Shown piece by piece: positions 1 to 8,262 of a DNA stretch of 45,455 nt. This DNA is from Terriglobales bacterium (GTDB taxonomy: Bacteria > Acidobacteriota > Terriglobia > Terriglobales > Acidobacteriaceae). A program made the position numbers and the translations under genes. Under the pieces are notes generated by a model that saw nothing but the letters and a program-made list of their open reading frames with translations, was not told the origin of the DNA and did no database searches. Location: positions 1 to 45,455 of the forward strand of contig JAATFM010000052.1 in the NCBI GenBank assembly GCA_015655195.1, read 5' to 3'. The stretch's first letter is position 1. Each line of letters starts with the position of its first letter.

Positions 1-1031
1 GCCATGGTGTAAAAGCCGGTGTGGTCGCCGAATGGCCCCTCGGAGCGCATCTCGCCCAGCTCAACGTAGCCTTCGAGAACGATCTCTGCCTGCGCGGGCA
101 CTTCGAGGTCCACTGTCTCGCATTTCACGATCTCGACGGGCTTGCCGCGCAGGAAGCCGGCGATGAGAAACTCTTCGATCTCCGGCGGGGCGGGAACGAT
201 GGCGGCAAAGGTTGTCGCCGGATCGGTGCCGATAGCGACAGCGACTTCGAGGCGCGATCCTTTCTGTTTGGTCAGCGTCACCTGCGGCAGCCCGCCGATG
301 GGGCCGTCGGGGATTGTCACTGCGCCGCCGGCAGACTCGGCCATTGCGGCCACGCTCGCTGTCCGTGGATCTCCGCTGGCGCTTGCAGCCGCCACATCGC
401 GCAGCGCGTTGCGGTAGTGCTCGGCTGCAACCTTCTGCCTCTGCCAGTGCATTCCCGTAGTCTGGCCGTCAAAGACCTGCATCCGGTACATGCCAATGTT
501 GCGCTTGCCGCTGCGCGGGTCGCGCGTGTGCACCAGGGGCAGCGTGATGAAGCGTCCGGCATCAAGCGGCCAGCACTTCAAAATCGGGAAGGCGTTGAGA
601 TCGAAGCCTTCTCGCAGAATCACTTCCTTGCAGGCGGCGTCTTTGGCGCTGACGGTCTTTGGAAACGCGCCAGCCAGCTCGCCGAGCTGCGGCAGCATTT
701 TCAGCTTGTCAAAGAAGCCCTCCGGGGCCTTGACATTCATCAGGCCCGAGATGCGCTCGGCAATCTCGTTGACATTGTTGACACCGAGTGCCAGCGCCAT
801 GCGCCGCTCGCTGCCAAACTGGTTCATCAGCACGGTCTGGCCGGGAAAGCCTTTTACATTTTCAAAGAGCAGCGCCGGACCGCCTGGGCCTGACTTTCCT
901 TCCCTCATCTTCGAGGCGCGGTCGGTGATTTCGGTAATTTCCAGCTCCGGCGAAACCTCCTCGCGGATGCGCTTCAGCTCGCCGTGTTTTTCAAGCGCCT
1001 TGATCCAGTCGCGCAGGTCGTCGTAGGCCAA
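1..1031 (-). CDS. UbiD-family decarboxylase, C-terminus outside window
   Basis: About 343 N-terminal residues of a UbiD-type prenylated-FMN decarboxylase; the 3' part lies beyond the left edge. The reading starts AYDDLRDWIKALEKHGELKRI, typical of the family N-terminus, and contains the conserved stretch NIGMYRMQVFDGQTTGMHWQ (the prFMN/metal-binding region) followed by IPDGPIGGLPQV and EGPFGDHTGFYT. UbiD enzymes decarboxylate aromatic or unsaturated acids and need the UbiX prenyltransferase for cofactor. The GMYRMQV form is the one common in the decarboxylases assigned to menaquinone synthesis, and mqnE lies in the same window, so a role in the last decarboxylation of the futalosine route is inferred, not shown. 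The start is a TTG with a weak GGAGA upstream. Divergent from the S53 protease gene, separated by 194 bp. Confidence 0.88.
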   Translation of the reverse strand, partial: MAYDDLRDWIKALEKHGELKRIREEVSPELEITEITDRASKMREGKSGPGGPALLFENVKGFPGQTVLMNQFGSERRMALALGVNNVNEIAERISGLMNVKAPEGFFDKLKMLPQLGELAGAFPKTVSAKDAACKEVILREGFDLNAFPILKCWPLDAGRFITLPLVHTRDPRSGKRNIGMYRMQVFDGQTTGMHWQRQKVAAEHYRNALRDVAAASASGDPRTASVAAMAESAGGAVTIPDGPIGGLPQVTLTKQKGSRLEVAVAIGTDPATTFAAIVPAPPEIEEFLIAGFLRGKPVEIVKCETVDLEVPAQAEIVLEGYVELGEMRSEGPFGDHTGFYTM

Positions 1032-1225
1032 TTTGTTCTCTCTCTCCCGTGTCTCAATCCATACTAAAGCGCCGCGACGAAAGCGCAGGGCTGCGCGTGG
1101 GACCAAAGACACCTTGCCGCGACGCGGAGGGTGTGCCATACTCGGCGCGCGTAACGTTGCGCCTCTCGCGAACACTATCCAGACGCGTATGCCAAGAGTC
1201 GAATAAAGCAAAAGGAGATTCCCCG

Positions 1226-2350
1226 ATGAGCCGCGCCAAGGCCTCCCGCGTGATCCACAACAAGCCCTACTTCCGACGCCGCAAAGTTTTCACCGATGAG
1301 GCCCGCGCCGCCAAGGCCTCCGGCACCGCACCGTGGAGCGTTCCGGCGCTCTGCGCAGCCTATAAGTGGCCCTCCAACCTGGCCGGCGGCGGCGTTATCG
1401 CCATCGTGGAGTTGGGCGGCGGCTGGGTGCAGTCCGACATGGACGCATTCTTTCAGTCCATCAAACAGCCCTCGCCGGGCATCACGGATGTCTCGGTGGA
1501 CGGGACGAAGAACAGCCCGAATCAGAGCACCGGCTCGCAGGACGACCCCGATTACGAGGTGGCACTCGACATCCAGGTGGCAGCCGCGGCCTACTACGTT
1601 GCCACCGGAAAGCCGGCTACGGTCCGCGTCTACTGGTCGCAGGACATTGCTGCCGCAGTGCAGAAAGCGGCGCAGGACGGCTGCGATGTCTGCTCGATCT
1701 CGTGGGGCGCGGACGAGGCATCATGGGGCACGACGGCGGCGAATCAGATGGAGACAACCGCAACGGCAGCGACAGCGGTCGGCATGGTGGTTTTTGCAGC
1801 GGCGGGAGACAACGATTCAAGCGACGGCGGCTCCTCGGCGGCCAATGTGGACTGCCCGGCCTCGTGCCCGCATGTGATCGGTTGCGGCGGCACGCTGAAG
1901 ACCAAGACGGCCGAAACGGTGTGGAACGACAATCCGGGCGAGAGCAACGGCGAAGGCACCGGCGGCGGCTACTCGACGATCTTTCCCAAGCAGTCGTGGC
2001 AGACCGGCGCGCCGACCCCATCGGCAAGAAAGTCCAAGGCCAAGCCCGGCAGCGGCAGGATGGTTCCGGATGTGACCGGCAACGCCGACCCGAACTCCGG
2101 CTACGAGATTTACGTCCACGGCGCCGCTACCTCGGTGGGCGGAACAAGCGCCGTGGCTCCGCTCTACTCGGGACTCTTTGCGTCGTTCGGCACCAAGCTG
2201 GGCTTTGTGACGCCGACTCTGTGGGCGAATCAGTCGGCCTTTACCGACATCACGAAGGGCAGCAACGGAGCCTATTCCGCGGCCAAGGGGCCGGATGCGT
2301 GCAGCGGCATCGGCGCGCCGATTGGGACAAAGATTGCAGCGTTGTTTTAA
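1226..2350 (+). CDS. S53 (sedolisin/kumamolisin-like) serine-carboxyl peptidase without prodomain
   Basis: A 374-residue peptidase of family S53. The acidic pair of the Ser-Glu-Asp triad is visible as E111 and D115 in DYEVALDIQ, the oxyanion Asp as D195 in AAAGDND, and the nucleophile as S308 in VGGTSAVAPLYSG; the C-terminal calcium-site region reads FTDITKGSNGAYSA...DACSGIGAPIG, as in kumamolisins. The mature-type catalytic domain begins near residue 35 (APWSVPALCAAYKWP), so there is no ~180-residue pro-kumamolisin activation domain and no signal peptide, only a basic 30-residue N-terminus. The start ATG is chosen because AAAGGAGA lies 8 bases upstream; upstream in-frame sequence does not look like a prodomain. 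Family members are acid endopeptidases, normally secreted as zymogens; location here is unclear. Confidence 0.9.
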   Translation: MSRAKASRVIHNKPYFRRRKVFTDEARAAKASGTAPWSVPALCAAYKWPSNLAGGGVIAIVELGGGWVQSDMDAFFQSIKQPSPGITDVSVDGTKNSPNQSTGSQDDPDYEVALDIQVAAAAYYVATGKPATVRVYWSQDIAAAVQKAAQDGCDVCSISWGADEASWGTTAANQMETTATAATAVGMVVFAAAGDNDSSDGGSSAANVDCPASCPHVIGCGGTLKTKTAETVWNDNPGESNGEGTGGGYSTIFPKQSWQTGAPTPSARKSKAKPGSGRMVPDVTGNADPNSGYEIYVHGAATSVGGTSAVAPLYSGLFASFGTKLGFVTPTLWANQSAFTDITKGSNGAYSAAKGPDACSGIGAPIGTKIAALF

Positions 2351-2363
2351 CGGTGGTCAGTAG

Positions 2364-2399
2364 ACAGCAAAGACGCAGCGGAAGCCGCGCCTTTGCTGT
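2364..2399. terminator. Bidirectional hairpin between convergent genes
   Basis: A perfect 9-bp stem ACAGCAAAG / CTTTGCTGT with an inner CGC/GCG pairing sits between the convergent S53 and MFS genes. The U-rich tail is poor on both strands (TGTTGTTATT on plus), so factor-independent termination is plausible but not certain. The hairpin is flanked by heptamer arrays: TGGTCAG-TAGACAG at 2354-2367 on the left and, read on the minus strand after the MFS stop, GAACAGG-GAATAAC at 2401-2414. Confidence 0.6.
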
Positions 2400-2414
2400 T
2401 GTTATTCCCTGTTC

Positions 2415-3743
2415 CTAATGCAGCAGTTTGCGCTGCAATTCCTCCAGCGATTGCCCGCGTGTCTCCGGGTAGAAGAAGAGCACGACGAGGAACTGCACCG
2501 CCGTCATGACGGCGAAGAAGGTAAACGGCGCGGCTGGGCTGAGACGTGCCACGATGACCGGAAAGGCAAGCTGCAGAATCGTGTTCATCACCCAGTGGCT
2601 GGCATTGCCCGCGCCCTGGCCCTTCGAACGGACGGCGTTCGGGAAGACCTCGCCGATGTAAACCCAGATGACGGCTCCCTGCGAGAGCGCGAAGAAGGCA
2701 ATGTACGCAATGAAGAGCCAGACGAGCGCGCCCGAGTTCCCGCCGGAATGAAAGAGCCAGGAAACAGCCGCAAGGCAGCCCGCGGTGCCGACCGCTCCGA
2801 TCAGCAGCAGCGTCTTGCGGCCCAGTTTATCGATGAAGCTCATGCCGACCATCGTGAAAACAAGATTGGTAAAGCCGATGGCAATGGCTTGGCGGTCGCC
2901 GGAGAGCTGCGTGAAGCCTGCGGATTGAAAGATGCCGGGCAGGTAATACAGGATCGAATTGATGCCGGAAAGCTGGTTGAAAGCCCCGATGCTGATTGCG
3001 AGAAAGAGCGGGAAACGGTACTTCCATTGAAAGACCGGCTCGTGGGCGGAGGCGTGCTCCTGCTGAAGCGCGGCGCGAATATCAGCCAGCTCGGCCTCGG
3101 GGTTCGGATCACCCATGAGCTTGAGAATCGACAGCGCCTCGTCGATGCGGTTCCGGGAGACGGACCAGCGCGGGCTGCGCGGGATTCCGAAGAGCAGAAT
3201 CAGAAAGCCGAGCGCCGGAATGGCGGCGACGCCCACCTGCCAGCGCCACTCGTTTGCGCCCAGCCCAAGGGTGCGGATACCGTAATTCGAGACATAAGCG
3301 AGCAGAATCCCGAGAACGACGTTGAATTGGAAGGCCCCGACGAGCCGCCCGCGCCACTTCGCCGGTGCCAGCTCCGCGATGTAAACCGGGCCAAGGACGC
3401 TGGAAGCGCCGATGCCGAGACCGCCGAGAAAGCGGAAGACCATCAACGAGGACCAGTCCCAGGCCAGCGCGCTGCCCAGCGCGGAGACGATGTAAAGCAC
3501 AGCGGTGAGGCGAAGGGTCTCACGCCCGCCGAGACGCTGGCCGATGTGGCCGGCGGCAAGCGAGCCGATGATAGTGCCGATGAGCGCGATGGCAACCGTC
3601 CAGCCCTTGCCGGAGGGGCTGAGCGAGTAGAGCCTGACGAGCGAATCGATAGCGCCTGAGATAACGACCGTGTCGAATCCAAAAAGCAGGCCGCCGAGCG
3701 CGCCTGTAAGAGTGGCTTTGATGAGGTTCAGATTAGGCTTCAT
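2415..3743 (-). CDS. MFS sugar porter (sugar:H+ symporter family)
   Basis: A 442-residue, 12-helix transporter of the major facilitator superfamily, sugar porter family (XylE/GalP/AraE/GLUT group). Diagnostic signatures are GGLLFGFDTVVISGA in helix 1, RFLGGLGIGASSVLGPVYIAELAPAKWRGRLV around helices 4-5 (the sugar-transporter R-x-x-G-x-G and PxYxxE motifs), QLSGINSILYY in helix 7, and PETRGQSLEELQ at the C-terminus. It should import a monosaccharide across the inner membrane with protons; the substrate cannot be read from sequence. Length is normal for the family. It is convergent with the S53 gene and divergent from the DUF481-like gene. The GH3 glycosidase 1.6 kb away could supply its substrate (inference). 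Confidence 0.93.
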   Translation of the reverse strand: MKPNLNLIKATLTGALGGLLFGFDTVVISGAIDSLVRLYSLSPSGKGWTVAIALIGTIIGSLAAGHIGQRLGGRETLRLTAVLYIVSALGSALAWDWSSLMVFRFLGGLGIGASSVLGPVYIAELAPAKWRGRLVGAFQFNVVLGILLAYVSNYGIRTLGLGANEWRWQVGVAAIPALGFLILLFGIPRSPRWSVSRNRIDEALSILKLMGDPNPEAELADIRAALQQEHASAHEPVFQWKYRFPLFLAISIGAFNQLSGINSILYYLPGIFQSAGFTQLSGDRQAIAIGFTNLVFTMVGMSFIDKLGRKTLLLIGAVGTAGCLAAVSWLFHSGGNSGALVWLFIAYIAFFALSQGAVIWVYIGEVFPNAVRSKGQGAGNASHWVMNTILQLAFPVIVARLSPAAPFTFFAVMTAVQFLVVLFFYPETRGQSLEELQRKLLH

Positions 3744-3759
3744 ATTCTATTGGGTCTGA

Positions 3760-3789
3760 TCCCACCCATCGTACAGGAACGGGGTGGGA
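3760..3789. repeat. Inverted repeat in MFS leader
   Basis: TCCCACCC (3760-3767) and GGGTGGGA (3782-3789) form a perfect 8-bp inverted repeat with a 14-base loop, 17 bp upstream of the MFS start codon on the minus strand. It could be an operator for a sugar-responsive repressor or a leader hairpin. The rest of the 233-bp divergent region (3744-3976) shows no clear promoter hexamers. Confidence 0.45.
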
Positions 3790-3976
3790 GCGAGACAAAA
3801 TACGAGGGATGAGCAAAAAGAGACAGACATATCAGGAAAGACATGGGCCAAGTGAACGCGAAAGCGAAAATTCGCATCCAAATGAGCGGGAAAGTCTTCG
3901 AGAAATGTTCCGCAACTTTCCGTGACTTTCAAGAAAACAAGAGATTCCTACTATTACTGAGAGGTCTATTCCCCTG

Positions 3977-5170
3977 ATGAATTCGTTTTTGACACGCAAA
4001 GCGGTAATTTTGCGCGCGGCGGCGTTTATGCTGGGCGCGGCCATGGCCAGCGCGCAATCCACCCCACAACCCACTCCAGACGTGCTGGTGCTGGCTAATG
4101 GCGACACCCTTCACGGCAAGCTGGTCAGTGAGATTGGCGGCAACGTCACCTTTCACAGCGATATGCTGGGCGACGTTACCGTAGCGTGGGCCAAGATCAA
4201 GGAGCTGCACTCCAGCCAGCAGTTTGCCGTTATCCCCAAGGGCGTGGAGTTGCAGGGCAGGAAGAAGGCCACACAGGTTCCCGTCGGCACGGTGGACGTG
4301 ACCGACCAGAAGCTGACAGTGACCGGCAAGAACGTGCCGACAGAGCCGATTCCGCTGGGCAATGCGGCGTTTATCGTAGACGAGCCGACGGTGGACAAGC
4401 TGCTGCATCACTCGGCGCGCTTCACGCAGGGATGGAACGGCACGGCAACAGCGGGCGCAACGATCGTCTCCGCCACGCAGAACCAATACACGGTCTCCGC
4501 AGCCGTGGGCCTGGTGCGGACGATGCCGAATGTGCCGTGGTTGAATCCGCGCAACCGCACAGCCTTCAACCTGGCCTTCTCCTACGGCAAGATCACGCAG
4601 CCGGCGTATACCGACACCACCACCACGCCGCCCACCCCGGTCGCATCCGTTGTCACCAAGTCGTCGATCTTCCACGCCGACGCCGAGCGCGACGAGTATG
4701 TTTCCCCACGCTTCTACGCGCTGGTGCTGGCCTCCTTCGACCACAACTATTCGCAGAACCTGGACCTGCAACAGATCTACGGCGGCGGCTTCGGCTACAC
4801 GGCCCTCAAGACGCCCAAGCAGGAGTTGGACGTGAAAGCCACCATCCAGTACGAGCGGCAGGCCTTCATGGGAACGCCGGAGACCAACGACAACCTGATC
4901 AGCACCACCTTCGGCGCGTCTTACCAGGCGAATCTGAAGTTCCTCACCTACACGCAGGGCGTGGCTTACGTCCCGGCCTGGAACGACCTGCACGCATATT
5001 CGCTCAATGAGACGAACACGCTTTCGTTCCCCACATACAAGAACCTCAGCTTCACAGTCGGCACGCTGGACAGCTACATCAACAACCCGCCCATCTCCGA
5101 GCCACCCACCAAGCCGAATTCCTTCCAGTTCCAGATGGGCTTCACCTACGCGATCAAGTCGAAATACTAA
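3977..5170 (+). CDS. DUF481-like outer-membrane protein
   Basis: A 397-residue exported protein. Residues 1-27 form a signal peptide (basic start, AAAFMLGAAMASAQ with a cleavage-type ASA-Q). Residues 35-95 form a small beta-rich module beginning DVLVLANGDTLHGKLV and containing VTVAWAKIKEL, resembling the 'NGD-L-G' module often found ahead of DUF481. From about residue 155 the sequence reads as alternating beta strands (GWNGTATAGATIVSATQNQYTVSAAVGL...) characteristic of DUF481 (YdiY-like) outer-membrane barrels, ending with the aromatic-rich strand FQFQMGFTYAIKSKY. Function of the family is unknown. A GAGAGG lies 11 bases before ATG. The gene precedes the GH3 gene in the same direction with a terminator between, so it is probably its own transcription unit. 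Confidence 0.8.
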   Translation: MNSFLTRKAVILRAAAFMLGAAMASAQSTPQPTPDVLVLANGDTLHGKLVSEIGGNVTFHSDMLGDVTVAWAKIKELHSSQQFAVIPKGVELQGRKKATQVPVGTVDVTDQKLTVTGKNVPTEPIPLGNAAFIVDEPTVDKLLHHSARFTQGWNGTATAGATIVSATQNQYTVSAAVGLVRTMPNVPWLNPRNRTAFNLAFSYGKITQPAYTDTTTTPPTPVASVVTKSSIFHADAERDEYVSPRFYALVLASFDHNYSQNLDLQQIYGGGFGYTALKTPKQELDVKATIQYERQAFMGTPETNDNLISTTFGASYQANLKFLTYTQGVAYVPAWNDLHAYSLNETNTLSFPTYKNLSFTVGTLDSYINNPPISEPPTKPNSFQFQMGFTYAIKSKY

Positions 5171-5183
5171 AGTCCATAGACGG

Positions 5184-5270
5184 TGGACAGATGACAGTGG
5201 ACAGCAAGGACGCGGCGTTTGTCGCGCCCTTGCTTTTTCTGTCTACTGTTACCTGTAATCTGCCACCTGT
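5184..5270. repeat. Inverted heptamer arrays flanking a terminator
   Basis: Fourteen bases after the DUF481 stop codon, three tandem heptamers TGGACAG-ATGACAG-TGGACAG occupy 5184-5204. On the other side of the terminator hairpin, 5239-5270 reads CTGTCTA-CTGTTAC-CTGTAAT-CTGCCAC-CTGT, i.e. the same xxxxCAG heptamer class in inverted orientation with period 7. The whole block is a degenerate ~87-bp palindrome. See the finding on 3'-end heptamer and octamer arrays. Confidence 0.75.
5204..5238 (+). terminator. Rho-independent terminator after DUF481 gene
   Basis: GCAAGG (5204-5209) pairs with CCTTGC (5228-5233), the stem continuing through CGCG/CGCG after one A-C mismatch, and is followed directly by TTTTT (5234-5238). 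Confidence 0.8.
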
Positions 5271-5331
5271 TTTGAAGTAAACCGATAAACCTAGCCAGAT
5301 GCAGGTCTCTTCGGGTACAGTTTCTTCCGGC

Positions 5332-5349
5332 TGCCGAATGCCTTCGGCA
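5332..5349. promoter_or_regulatory. 7-bp inverted repeat just upstream of GH3 ribosome site
   Basis: TGCCGAA-TGCC-TTCGGCA is a perfect inverted repeat ending 22 bp before the GH3 start codon and 6 bp before its GGAGG ribosome-binding site. It could be a repressor operator or an mRNA hairpin near the ribosome site. Confidence 0.4.
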
Positions 5350-5371
5350 CCCACTCCGGAGGACGAGACCG

Positions 5372-8104
5372 ATGGCGCACCGCCGCTTGCTCTTTGCCGC
5401 TTCCCTGCTGGCCGCAACCTGCTTTTCCGCCGCTTTGGCGCAGGAATCCAGTTCCGCCGCGAATTCAGCCCCCCAATATCTCGACACCAAGCTCCCGGCG
5501 CGCGAGCGGGCTCACGACATCGTGAGCCGCATGACGCTCGAAGAAAAAGCCCAGCAGCTCGAAGACTGGGCCACGGCGATTCCGCGGCTCGGCGTTCCCG
5601 ACTACCAGACATGGAACGAGTCTCTGCACGGCGTGGCGCGGGCCGGCTATGCGACGGTCTTTCCGCAGGCGATCGGGATGGCGGCTACGTGGGACGCGGG
5701 GATGGTGCACGAGATGGGAAGCGTCATCTCCGAAGAGGCGCGCGCCAAGTACAACCAGGCGCAGCGCGAAGGCAATCACCGCATCTTCTACGGGCTGACT
5801 TTCTGGTCGCCGAACATCAACATCTTTCGCGACCCGCGCTGGGGCCGCGGACAGGAGACCTACGGCGAAGACCCTTACCTGACGGGCCGCCTGGGAATCG
5901 CCTTTATCGGCGGCGTGCAAGGACCGGACCCGGAACATCCGCGGGCGATTGCCACAAGCAAGCACTTTGCCGTGCACAGTGGGCCGGAGCTGATGCGGCA
6001 CGGATTCAACGTGGACCCGAGCGAGCGCGACTTGGAAGAGACTTACCTGCCGGCCTTTCGCGCCACTGTCACCGAGGGCCATGTGGATTCCGTAATGTGC
6101 GCCTACAACTCGATTGACAAATTTGCCGCGTGCACCAACCAGATGCTGCTCAAGAACCATCTGCGCGATGCGTGGGGCTTCAAGGGATTTGTGGTCTCGG
6201 ATTGCGGAGCGATTGTCGATGTTTTCCAGGGGCACAAGCAGCAGCCGGACATCGAGCACGCCTCCGCCGAATCGCTGAAGGCGGGAACCGACCTCTCGTG
6301 CAGCATCTGGACGCCGGGCTTCAACTCGCTGGCTTCGGCGGTGAAACAGGGACTCGTCAGCGAAGACCTCATAACGCAGGCAGCGGAGCGGCTCTATACG
6401 GCACGCTTCGAGTTGGGGCTCTTCGATCCACAAGGCTCGAATCCGCTGGACAAAACACAGTTTTCGGTTGTGGCTGGCGAAGTGAATCGCGCGCAGGCGC
6501 TGAAAGCCGCCGAAAAGAGCATTGTTCTGCTGAAAAATGACGGGATTCTGCCGCTCAAGAAGCCCGCGAAGATTGCTGTTGTCGGTCCGACAGCAGACCA
6601 GTTGACTTCGCTCCTCGGCAACTACGTCGGCACGCCACTCGGTCCCGTCACGCCGCTCGAAGGCGTGCTGCGCGAGTTCAGGACGGCGCCGATTCTCTAC
6701 GCGCAGGGCTCGACGCTGGCAGCGGGGGTCGGCGTGCCGGTGCCGCGAACGGCCTTCGGCTTAGGCAAGGGTCTCAAGACGGAGTTCTTTGCCACGTCGG
6801 ACTGGACCGGGCGGCCGGTGGCAACGGCAACTTCGCCCACAATTCAGGCCGACTGGGAAAACGCAAAGCCGGCGCCGGAGGTGCAGACAACGAACTACTC
6901 CGTGCGCTGGAGCGGAACGATTGCGGCTCCTGCCGCGGGGCACTATGTGTTTACGGTCGAGGCGGCGGACAGCTTTCCTTACTCGCCGGCCGAAAGCTAC
7001 CGCTTTGTGCTGGATGGCAAGGTGGTTTCAGAAGGCAGTCTGCGCGCAGGGCACGATCTCTCCGTGATGGGCAGCTTCAAAGCCGCGCCGGGAGCCGCGC
7101 CGACCGCACCACCGGTAGAAACTTTCGCGCAGCCAGTCACGATTCCGGTGGATTTCAGCGATACCAAGCCGCATGAATTTCACCTCGAATACTCGCATAG
7201 CGCGGACCGCTCCGGCGGCGGAGTAACGCTCAAGTGGCAGGCTCCGGCGGAGGAGCTGCTGGACGAAGCTGTCTCCGCAGCCAAGCAGGCCGATGTGGTC
7301 GTGGCTTTCGTGGGCCTCTCGCCGCAGCTTGAGGGCGAGGAGATGAATATCAAGATCGACGGCTTCAACGGCGGCGACCGGACAAGCCTCGACCTTCCCG
7401 CTCCGCAGGAAAAGCTTCTCGAAGCCGTGGCGGCGACGGGCAAGCCGGTGATTGTGGTACTGCAAAGCGGCAGCGCGGTGGCATTGAACTGGGCCAAGGA
7501 GCACGCCTCGGCGATTCTAGAAGCGTGGTATCCGGGCGTGGAAGGCGGCACGGCGATTGCCCGCACGCTGGCCGGGCTGAGCGATCCCGGCGGACGGCTG
7601 CCTGTGACGTTTTATGCGAGCCTGGACGGGTTGCCGGAGTTTACCGACTACGGCATGAAGGGCCGCACCTACCGCTACTTTACGGGCAAGCCGCTGTGGG
7701 GCTTCGGCTATGGGCTCAGCTATACGAAGTTCAAATACGGGCCGGTGAAGCTCTCGACCGAAACGCTCAAGGCCGGCGAGCCGCTGACTGCGACGGTAAT
7801 GGTGACGAACGCAGGCACAGTGGCCGGCGACGAGGTCGTCGAGGCTTACGTCAAGACACCGCAGGCCGACGGCCCGATTCACTCGCTCATTGGCTTCGAG
7901 CGCATAACGCTACAGCCGGGCACGAGCCGCGAAGTAACTCTCAAGATCGATCCGCGTTCGATTTCAAGCGTGGACGAGGCTGGTAGCCGGTCGATTCTGC
8001 CGGGCAAATATACGCTCTGGCTCGGCAGCGCGCAGCCTCAGGAGACAGAAGCAAAGTCCGAGGCAGGATTTTCGGTGACAGGCTCGGTGGCGCTGCCAAA
8101 GTAA
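5372..8104 (+). CDS. Secreted GH3 beta-glycosidase with PA14 insert
   Basis: A 910-residue glycoside hydrolase family 3 enzyme. A signal peptide covers residues 1-24 (LLFAASLLAATCFSAALAQ). The (beta/alpha)8 domain spans roughly 40-370, with TWNESLHGVARAG near its start, KHFAVHSGPE, and the nucleophile D277 in GFVVSDCGAI. The alpha/beta sandwich domain begins near 390 (EKSIVLLKNDGILPLKKPAKIAVVGP) and is interrupted at about 470-620 by a PA14-type carbohydrate-binding insert (LKTEFFATSDWTGRPV...YSVRWSGTIAAPAAGHYVFTVEAADS). It resumes with DVVVAFVGLSPQLEGEEM and GGRLPVTFY, followed by a C-terminal fibronectin III-like domain (VMVTNAGTVAGDEVVEAYVK). The SDCGAI form and overall layout resemble the beta-xylosidase/beta-glucosidase branch; substrate is not certain. 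GGAGG lies 8 bases before ATG. Confidence 0.95.
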   Translation: MAHRRLLFAASLLAATCFSAALAQESSSAANSAPQYLDTKLPARERAHDIVSRMTLEEKAQQLEDWATAIPRLGVPDYQTWNESLHGVARAGYATVFPQAIGMAATWDAGMVHEMGSVISEEARAKYNQAQREGNHRIFYGLTFWSPNINIFRDPRWGRGQETYGEDPYLTGRLGIAFIGGVQGPDPEHPRAIATSKHFAVHSGPELMRHGFNVDPSERDLEETYLPAFRATVTEGHVDSVMCAYNSIDKFAACTNQMLLKNHLRDAWGFKGFVVSDCGAIVDVFQGHKQQPDIEHASAESLKAGTDLSCSIWTPGFNSLASAVKQGLVSEDLITQAAERLYTARFELGLFDPQGSNPLDKTQFSVVAGEVNRAQALKAAEKSIVLLKNDGILPLKKPAKIAVVGPTADQLTSLLGNYVGTPLGPVTPLEGVLREFRTAPILYAQGSTLAAGVGVPVPRTAFGLGKGLKTEFFATSDWTGRPVATATSPTIQADWENAKPAPEVQTTNYSVRWSGTIAAPAAGHYVFTVEAADSFPYSPAESYRFVLDGKVVSEGSLRAGHDLSVMGSFKAAPGAAPTAPPVETFAQPVTIPVDFSDTKPHEFHLEYSHSADRSGGGVTLKWQAPAEELLDEAVSAAKQADVVVAFVGLSPQLEGEEMNIKIDGFNGGDRTSLDLPAPQEKLLEAVAATGKPVIVVLQSGSAVALNWAKEHASAILEAWYPGVEGGTAIARTLAGLSDPGGRLPVTFYASLDGLPEFTDYGMKGRTYRYFTGKPLWGFGYGLSYTKFKYGPVKLSTETLKAGEPLTATVMVTNAGTVAGDEVVEAYVKTPQADGPIHSLIGFERITLQPGTSREVTLKIDPRSISSVDEAGSRSILPGKYTLWLGSAQPQETEAKSEAGFSVTGSVALPK

Positions 8105-8118
8105 GACACAGGACACGC
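8105..8118. repeat. Tandem heptamer pair at GH3 3' end
   Basis: GACACAG-GACACGC, period 7, starts on the base immediately after the GH3 stop codon. No matching inverted array was found on the far side. Part of the 3'-end array class described in the findings. Confidence 0.5.
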
Positions 8119-8139
8119 ACTTCTTGAGGCCGCTCACGC

Positions 8140-8179
8140 AAAAAAATCGGCGGCGCGGGGATTGACCCTCAGCGCCGCC
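8140..8179 (-). terminator. Rho-independent terminator for the Spy-like gene
   Basis: On the minus strand the stem GGCGGCGC/GCGCCGCC (8149-8156 with 8172-8179, inner GGG/CCC) is followed by seven T (complement of A 8140-8146). It lies 83 bp after the stop of the Spy/CpxP-like gene and also between it and the convergent GH3 gene. Confidence 0.85.
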
Positions 8180-8262
8180 ATCGGTTCTGCATTCAAACCG
8201 TAAGATTGCTCTCTGCTATACGGTCTGACGAAAGATTTTCAGCCGCGATTACAGCGCCTGTG

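Noticed and set aside
1049-1225. N-terminal extension of the S53 peptidase
   Set aside because: In-frame codons exist but do not resemble a prodomain or signal peptide, and AAAGGAGA points to the ATG at 1226.
2418-3659. 413-codon plus-strand frame opposite the MFS gene
   Set aside because: Charged low-complexity residues only, antisense to a clear 12-helix transporter.
3747-3932. 61-residue minus-strand frame upstream of the MFS gene
   Set aside because: No ribosome site and it occupies the divergent regulatory region with the inverted repeat; residues look non-coding.
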